Of a DNA stretch of 64,000 nt, positions 28,301 to 37,300 are shown piece by piece. A model generated the notes under the pieces. The model made no database searches. It saw nothing but the letters and a program-made list of their open reading frames with translations, and had not been told where the DNA came from. Source of the stretch: Meandrina meandrites (taxonomy: Eukaryota; Cnidaria; Anthozoa; Scleractinia; Meandrinidae); contig OY855908.1 of assembly GCA_963693305.1 (NCBI GenBank), positions 23,963,493-24,027,492 on the forward strand, given 5' to 3'. The position numbers and the translations under genes were made by a program. Each line of letters starts with the position of its first letter. Positions within the stretch are counted from its first letter, which is position 1.

Positions 28301-31300
28301 CCAAAGCCTTGCAGTGACATGGTATGTGGTTCTACCTGTATTATGAGAGAGGTCATGAAAACATGATAGAGCTCACTGAGAAGTTATGGTGTCATAGTGG
28401 AGATTGCCATCTTTTGGGTGTGAAAGTGTGGATGTAGCTAAGGGCGTGGCCCTCGCTCTTTTACTTGAGTTTTAAGAGGGCAACATAGAACTATCACTTT
28501 GTGTCATACAATCGAGGATTCCAGGCGTACAGCAAGAATAACAACGCTAGGAACTTTGCTCTTTACTATGCACAGGTGAGAGACGCGGTACAGGCAAGCA
28601 GAACATGAATTATAACAAACAGACCTCCAGCGATCTTGAATCAAAATTATCAATAACCATACCTGCGATGGCATTTGGGCTGACCAAAAAACTGTTTCAA
28701 TTCCTTCTCTGCAAACCAGGATCTCGTTACGATTTCAAAGAACTTCGCATAAAAGCCTGATAAGAGCATATGATCCTGGTGAGAAATACTACAAAGCATT
28801 CACATTGGCTACTTTTGCAACTTTGCTAGGGGATAAATGTGCAAATGGCCGCTGAACGAGTTCCCAGTAGCTCTGCTTCGGAATTGTTAACCTGCGATCA
28901 GGCGTTTTTTTTTTCCTTGCAAAGACGAAAGAGGGAAAAAAAGAACGCCTGATACATTTCTTTAACCGGCCGCCAACCGCCCCCTGATTTAAATAAACTA
29001 AGGCGTGGTTGAGCTGTCATGGTATGAGCCAATAAGGATTCACCGGAAGTCCGAGCACTATTTGTAGTTTGGCGGCAAATTTCGGGACTCGGATTTCCAC
29101 GAGGCCCGAAAAACGTCTGCAGAATAATTGTACATGTACAGTCTGCATATAAAATTTCGCCGTGTTTACAAAAATGCGTTTCATAAAAGGCTGAAATGGC
29201 GCTCGCGTTAAAACCGAACAAGTGTTGTTATTTCTGTAACGTTCATTTACCAGCTGGAGCTGCCATCCCTTTATTTACGCTAACAAAAAACAAAGAATTC
29301 ACGGGCAAGAGCTGCTTCACTGCTGATAGCATCGTCTTGTCGGATTTGCTCAGGAGCGTTGGGCTGAACATCGATACAGATGCGAGTAAACAATCATCTT
29401 ACAAAAAGTGTGCACGAAAAGTTGTCAATTGTTCAACACTTTTTCACGAACTGGAAAGTATTGTGAACGACAAGACCGCGAATCAATCTGTTAAACGGCT
29501 ACATGGAAATTCTCCGAGCGGATCTACGCCAGATTCCAAGAAAGCAAAGGATATTCCTCAAGAACGACCCAAGAGTCGAGCGAGGAAATCGTTATTTGAG
29601 TTGAACGCTGCTTGGACTGAGCATGAAAGACTTGAAGATGTTGTAGCAAACATGATGTGTCTTCCGGTAACGGCCGGCCCCGGCGAATCGGTATCGCTTG
29701 TCAAGGTAGGTAGCCAGTTTTAAATGCTGTATTTTTTGTTCAATGTTTAGGTTATTAATTGGCTTATTTTAACCTCTCGAACAGTTCGAATATTTCTTAC
29801 GGTACGGTAGTGTATTAACCAGCTGCCTTTTAGCATCCAGACGAGTCATTATCGATGCAAAATATTCAGCAAAGACAGATCAATTTATTTTGCCGGTCTT
29901 GTGTTACCTTGTCGAAAAATTCTCCTTGATCGCGATCAGTGAATGTGTCGATTTTATTTTTCAGATATGTATCGCCTATTCCAGTGGTCGCGTCGTAGAA
30001 CATGAGTGCACGGGTGCAGAAGAACTTCTTGTCAGAATATATTGTAATAATGTATTGTAATATTGTAATATGTATTGGAGTGGGCTTATAACGCAGACGA
30101 TAAACTTCCTCGTGGCGACGCTTTCACTTCGAAGGCATTCCAGCACCTTTGGAATTATCTGGAAGATCACACTTTTCCCAAAACCAGTTGGAAGGACGGC
30201 CAACACGTCTTCACGAAAACAAATTACGCGTCGAACACACTCGATTTGCTCTTCCTTCAGGGAACTGTACTTGAAATTAGCTAACGCTGAAGAAAACTCA
30301 TCTTCGCTGAACACACGTACGCTTCGCCTCCGCCATTTTGTTTCTTACTGACCACGAGTGGACCGGAAGTCTCATTGAAGTATGACAGCCAATCAGAACA
30401 CGTCGATTCATAGGTATTGTTTCTCGACCAATCAGACAAAAAACCAGAATCTGTTTTTTTTACATGACTTTCGACAAGCGAATGTATCATGCCCTCCTTC
30501 CCCCTTAGTAGTCGCAGGGAGGGAGGGCATGATTTCAGGTTACGGAATTGTCGGAGTGAGCTCGTGTCTTTTGGAGGTGTTTAGTCGTAAATAAAATCCC
30601 GAGGGAAGATGCACGGGGCACGATACATATATAGTATTTGACACGTACCAAGGAATGGATTTTTATTGTTGTAAAGCCCTTAGAACAGCAATGTATAAGC
30701 GCTATATAAATATTAATTATTATATTATTAAAGGATGACAATAAAGAATGATGAGAGACATCTACAAGCAGAGCTAAACGGCATACGTTGCGTGGCATCA
30801 ACAAAACTCAGATCGTTAGTCAGACATGAACAAAGTTTCCTAACAAACGACAGCAATAAAGAACGTGTCATCAGTTTTATTGTCCGGGTGAATAGAAGAT
30901 GGAAAGGCAGAAGCTAGACGACAAAGAGCCAGTAAAGAGGTAATTGACGTCAATGTAAGAAAGTGGCAGATAGTCCTTTATTTCTGCATGCATGCATTTC
31001 ACATAGGCAAATACGGGCATAGCACCTTCACGATCTGAAGACAGTCGCATTTGTCGACTATATTGCGACAGCGATGTTCGTTAAATGTGGAACTTACCAG
31101 GAACCACACAAGGTTCGTTGGACTCAACAGTCAGACTTGCTAACGTTTTTTGTTGGGATGCCTGCAAGGCTGTGTTAAAATGCGCGCATAAATTGTTTGT
31201 GCCTTCCCCAGGATAGTAAAGGTTCAGCGACAAGTGAAGAAGAGTGTCGTGAAACCTACACCAGGCTAGGTAGGAAGTGGGAACTCTCACTAGAGTTCAT

Positions 31301-34300
31301 GAAAGGGTTAAAGGCTTTGACCCGCTATTTCGGGGCTCTAAAAATCACCACAGCAACAGTCAGTGATCTGAAATAGCAACTACTCAGTACTGTGTTGTAA
31401 AAAGGGAGATCCGACCATCGGACTACAATATGGAGGCCCCTTGGACCTCTGTCATGTATCGACAGTAGAAAAATTAATGATCTGCTCTATCGGCGTTCGC
31501 TTAGCTAAGGGCATGAGGTGCACAGAAATGAGTAGACTGCCCAACTGTGAAAACCAGCCAATTAATGTAAAGGACGAAGTCGACAGCTTAGCGGAAGCGA
31601 TTGGAGTAGTTGGATAGTTATACGGAATATACTGAAATAGCAGGTACCTCAGAAGAACCGTAGGAACTTGAAACTGCGCCCAGAACTAGCTTCAGTATTC
31701 AGTTCATATGTGTAAACAACACTTTTTTTCTATCCGAGCAATAACGAAGCTGGTAGCTAAGAGCGAAGATGATAGCTTCGTTTGCGATCCCCGTTTTTGG
31801 CCAGTGGACCCAGTTCTCTTCCACAAAGAGAGTGTGCGCAAATCTATATATTAAAGAAGATTTAAATACCTTTTCAGTATATTAAATTACTTTTAAAACT
31901 TATTTTTGTTATAACGATCACAAATTGTGTTTAAGGGGCTTATTTTAGAAAAGAAAGTTTGTAACATGCGTTACGCGCCTGAGTCCAGTGAAAAGGTTAA
32001 AGGAGTTGAAACAAGTTTTCGGAAAAAAAAATTCACCTTGCTTCGCCTCAGCCCAACGTGATAACGTCCTACAGTTAGTGCGAGGGCAAGAAAGAAGATA
32101 ACGAAAGTGCAGGAACCAGTCTATCTTTGAAATTTGTTCTTTTTTGAACATAAAGTGGCCGAGAACTGGACCTGGCCGAGAACTGGGCCCCATACTGCCG
32201 TCCTCAATTTTATCCTTACCTTTTATAATGCGCATGTGACATAGTACGTGACTTTTGAAAGAAGCAAATAAGGTAAAATTAAGCTTGTAGAATAGGATCT
32301 ACGATGGTGTGAAGCTTTTAGGATTTTTCGTGTTGTTAACTGGGCGCTATTACAACAATTCTTCCTTAGCCTCGTTTCCATGCTAAGAGAAAACTTTCAA
32401 AGGCGCCCAAGTCCACAAACTACCACCGATCAATTGCTATCAGGTATTTTCTGACTAGTTACTACTCCACCTTTCTAAAAATTACCATTTAGATTAATCC
32501 CCCCAGATGATACCGACCACCCTACTGGCTCATGGACTAATGTGGATGATGCTCACTGACTGACCGACCGCATAATTTATGCTCTGATGTTAAGTCTCGG
32601 TTTTAAGCTTTTAAGGGACGTTGCTATAACGGTAGGTTTCTCCTGTGTGGCGAGAACGGGATTGGGCGCACTCTGAACGCTTTGATAACAAGAGAACTAC
32701 GGGGGAAATTAGACTAGAACGGGCTACTCTCTTGCTAGGAAGAGCCGTTACACTCTTGGGTTCCGGGACCTAACCACGAACTGGGTGGCAACAACAACTA
32801 CAACTCAACTTGGTTCCAGTAGCAGTTTATTCCAGCTTCGTCATCCGAAATGTAATCAAAGGGTAATCGAAAAAGCTTTACAAAATGCCATTACTTATAT
32901 ACGATTTGTTCATGCGTCTATTGTAAACAGTATAATAAGTGCTCTAACGAACAATTGTTGTGGAATAAGAATCCTTTGAAGACGACGAAACTTGAATAAG
33001 AATTTCAACTTAACTCAACGACTTATTGTTACGAGTGCACAAAATTTTGACGGCGAAAGTATCTTCCAAAATTATTCTAAATTACAAAAGGCCCCTTAAC
33101 AATACAACTTGTGAATAACACAAATTCTTTAAGTTCTTACAGCGTACAATGTACCGCTGGGACGCACGTATAACAAATTAATTAACTAAACGTACATTCA
33201 TATTTAAAACACGGTGAGCCAGCAACGTATTGAATAGAACGGCGAACGTGTCGGAGGGATTAGCAACTAAACAGTTTGTTAATTAATCCTATTGAATGTT
33301 AGGAGAACGTTAGTGCTGTGAAACGCGAAAAATCACCAAATTACAGGTGTCTTTACAATAGGCCAGTTTCGTACGCTCGGTTTTGAACTGGAACTAGCAT
33401 GCAATGGAGGCTAATGCGGGGAAATATCATTAAAAACAGCTTCATCTCATTTGCATTAAAAAAGACTTACCCGCATTAGCCTCAATTGAAAGCTAGTTCC
33501 AGTTCGATACCGAGAATACGAAAACGGCCTATTGAAGGGAGAACGTGAAGTCGGCAAGAAACTTCTACCTACCAAAGAACACAGTTGAATTAAACAACCA
33601 TTACGAATGATTACAAAAGCTTCGGAACTAAAAAAGGAACCATCTGTTATTTTGAGCACGCTTGCTTATTTTCTCGGATACAACAATACTTGAGTCAACA
33701 GATTGGCTTTAAAAATAGCATTAAAGGAGCAACGTCACGGACAACGCATCTTCAAAAAACTGGCAATTTTTTTCAAGTTTGTTGTTCATAATCGGTTTTA
33801 ATCTTCGTCAGTCGAAGCCATCCTTGGTTATTTTCGTGATTTTATTACTCCATGTGGTGTTTTTCTATGTTAGAAAACTATTATTCCCCAAAGTAATCAG
33901 AAAAATGACTTCAAATTCTAGATATGCTGGAACATAAAAAAAGACTAAAATTCTCCATAACAGTGTACATTGTTTTCTTTCTGCTGTGAAAGTGAAAACA
34001 AACGAATCACAGAGCGAATCACAGTATCCGTGCAATATTCCGCTTCGTATGAACACCTCAAGGTATTCTTTCCGCTTACTGGGTTGGGCTGCTATATTCA
34101 AGTTTTTCCAAGAAGCGCGCTAATAAATGTGAGTCGACCGGTGAGCTGTTTGTCGATATCATTGGGGATTGGTTCACGTGAGTATCACGTGATTCATTTT
34201 GTCTTGATGTTCGGTCTCCACAGAGCACGCGCCCTTCGATCTGCCACCAGTTCTGGAGTGGCCGCGTCCCCCGCGGCCACGGTTGGCGCAGGAAACTCGG

Positions 34301-37300
34301 ACGAGTCATCTGGTCTGTACCTCAAACAGTTTGTGTACTCCAAGGCTGCACAATACCGCAAGCTTAAAATGGAATGGAAAACAAACGTGTTCCTGGGAAG
34401 ATCGAATATTCAAGTAAGTTATCTATCAATGTTGAACGTTTACGAGATCCCCAGTGGTGTTCACTTTTGAACGCTGTACAGTAACCCCCCGCTTATAAGA
34501 ACCTACACTTTTACAAGTCAGCCTGAATCTTATACAGCTATTTCAATTAACGTTGTCGGAGTAAATCTTCAAACCTAGGAGTCAAGACCGAATGGTGCCA
34601 TGGGTATTTACTGCAATTTGCATATCACCATTCAGGAAATCTACAAGTTTGTATTTTTGCACGTGGAATATTTTGTTTTTCTTTCCGTGAAACCTTTCTT
34701 GTATCTTTTCTTTCGCCGTTATGTGGTTTGGATTATTCCTTTTAAATGAAATGAGGCGAAAAAGGATCTTTTCTTCACATGTCTGAAGAGAAAGGAAACG
34801 AAAAACGTCTCGTTTGCTATATCGCTGTATCTCATTAGTATTCAGCACGCGTGGAACACTCTTTCTTCGCCCATACTACCTTTCGGTCTTGTCTTTAAGC
34901 TTTGAGCTTCAATCCGACAACGTTAATTGAAATAGCTGTATATCGGGTGTTAAGGTCATTCCTCTGTTTTGCATTGCGCATCCTTACTGCGCACGAATTA
35001 TTGCGTCATAAGCGCGCGCTCACAGCGCGCGCGCATCAAAGTCGTACTAGATTCCCTATGAGGCTAAGCTCAGCAGGGAAAAGAATGCTTACTTGCTCTT
35101 AAACAAGCATGGTTACCTACCTTTTTTTCTGACCAATTTTGACCTACCATTCATTATCTTCTTGTTTGAAGAGTTTGGAAAAAATCATGTGTTTTAAAAC
35201 CGACTTATTGGTATTAATGTGTTATTCATGGAGATAAAATAATGGCCTCGAGAACACGCACGCGAGGAAATATTTTAGCCAATCTCCTGTAACACTACGT
35301 TTATTTGCCATTAAATATGTATTAAATTGTTCCTTAACGTAGATATAATATGACTACTACGTTATCTAATGGCTTACTTTAGTTATGTGCTTCCTATTCC
35401 CATGGAAAGTAGCGTACACTGATCAAATAAACATGCTTTTGTTCGGCGAAATTACAAGGAATTTTGGGGTAACTTGGTTTCATAATATCTCGTTAACGGA
35501 GCTGGTGACCTATTTTTATTTTATATTTCGACTTATTGCACGATAAATAACAAATTGTGAAAGTTTGACAAAAATCATGTGTTTAGTTGTATTTCGGAGG
35601 AATGACCTTAAGTGGGAAATCTGGCTGTTTAGGTTCTTAATTAGATTCTTATTAATTCAGGGGTTTAAACGGTTTGCTACAGAAAAGTACTTTAAAATCC
35701 CATTATTCACACTTTACCGACAGTGGACCTCTGTGAGCCTGGTTTGAATTAGTGGAACTACAGAACACACTAAACAGCACATCTTATACTGAAACTACAC
35801 AGGGGATGGATTTTTAGATACAATGCCAATTGGACTGATCTTATAAATAAAAACCTATTTAAGGGCGCGTTTGTTTGGGATCAATCCGGAATAAGAATAA
35901 TTGGAATAATGCAAGTTAGCGTTCGTTTGGCTGCTCTTCCTATTCCGGAATACTTGGATTTCCATTCCGGCTATTCTGCTCCCAGGAGTAGAATAGCCAG
36001 AATATATTCCAGAATATTCCCAAACGAACGCGCCTCAAAATGTCAGGCTGAATGGGTTTTTATATAATAGGGGTCTAACTAAATTTCAGCTTGTAGGTTC
36101 TTAATCCACCAGTTTGTCATAAGCGGGTGTTCACTGTAATACAACTGCTGAACAATTATTAATTTTAAACCTTTCTTTCCTCATTTAGGGTTTAGGTCTG
36201 TTTGCTAACAAAGACATGGAAGCGGTAAGTTTTTCATGGCTGGTTTTTCTCTTTGTTCCTCTAGTCCCGTTCCGATATGTAGTTGCTGATGTTGGTTATT
36301 GTGTTATTTTGGGTTTAACAGGGAAGTATGGTGATTGAGTATATTGGTTCCATTATCCGAAACGAAGTTGCAAACAGAAGAGAACAAATCTACGAGAAAC
36401 AGGTGAGTTAATGTGTTTGTCGTGTGTCTGTTTAAGCGGCCGGTATGATTTTTTTTCACCGCCTTGATCCAAGTGATAAAATGACCGCCTTTAATCCAAG
36501 AGATAAAATGTAAGACTTTACTTTGTTACAAGTTCCTTCACTGTTTTTGGTCCGAAACTGCAGTGAAATTTGCCCAAGGTAACAGCATGTTTGAAGATCA
36601 GTGAGGCGAAATTTTACAGTCAGTCTTAAGCAGTTTGTTGTTTGTGTCTATTGTAGAATCGCGGTGTGTACATGTTCAGAATAGACTCTGATGCTGTGAT
36701 CGATGCCACAATGGCAGGAGGACCAGCGCGGTACATCAACCACTCGTGTATGGTAAGTCACTCTCCACCACAACTTAACACATGCGTGTCTTTGATAGTA
36801 GATCGAAGAGTGTTATAACGTGGTAGGTCTTGTTATCATTCCTGCGTCGCTAGAAAGACTTTGGACATCTGTCCACTGGCTTGCCAAGAAAAAAAAACCC
36901 AGAACAGACCAACGTTATTTGTTTTGGCTGACATTAATAAAACTGGACCTTCGTGAGAGTCCAGCACCCTTGTTATTGCATATTGTACAAGGTCTGTTCC
37001 TCAATGTGTGTGAGTGTTTTGTTTGTAATGCATGTAACGCTCAGTTGGAAAATGTTGAGTCGAGAGGTTTAGTTGCATCCTTACCTCTATGTCGTACTCA
37101 TAATCCGCTATAAAGGTCCCTATTTTAATCGTTTCCATGGCAACTTCGATCCCAGGGCCTTCACCGGCCGACTGTTTCTGCAGTTACTTTGTAGTTGTAA
37201 TGTTTTTTTTCTTTCGTTCTTTTCCTAGCCAAACTGTGTCGCTGAAGTAGTGACATTCGAGAAGGAGCAAAAGATTATCATCATTTCCAACAGAAAGGTT

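Larger units (their letters stand above)
26734..34223 (+). other. 7.5-kb intron between WIN motif and SET exons
   Basis: By far the longest intron of the KMT2C-type gene. It holds the family A foldback (27190-27885), the nested + strand gene (29196-30060), the antisense RecQ-like fragment, a hairpin (30486-30533) and a palindromic MITE (33357-33533). I can identify nothing in 30620-33350. The donor is gcaag|gtaatg and the acceptor ctccacag. Confidence 0.8.
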
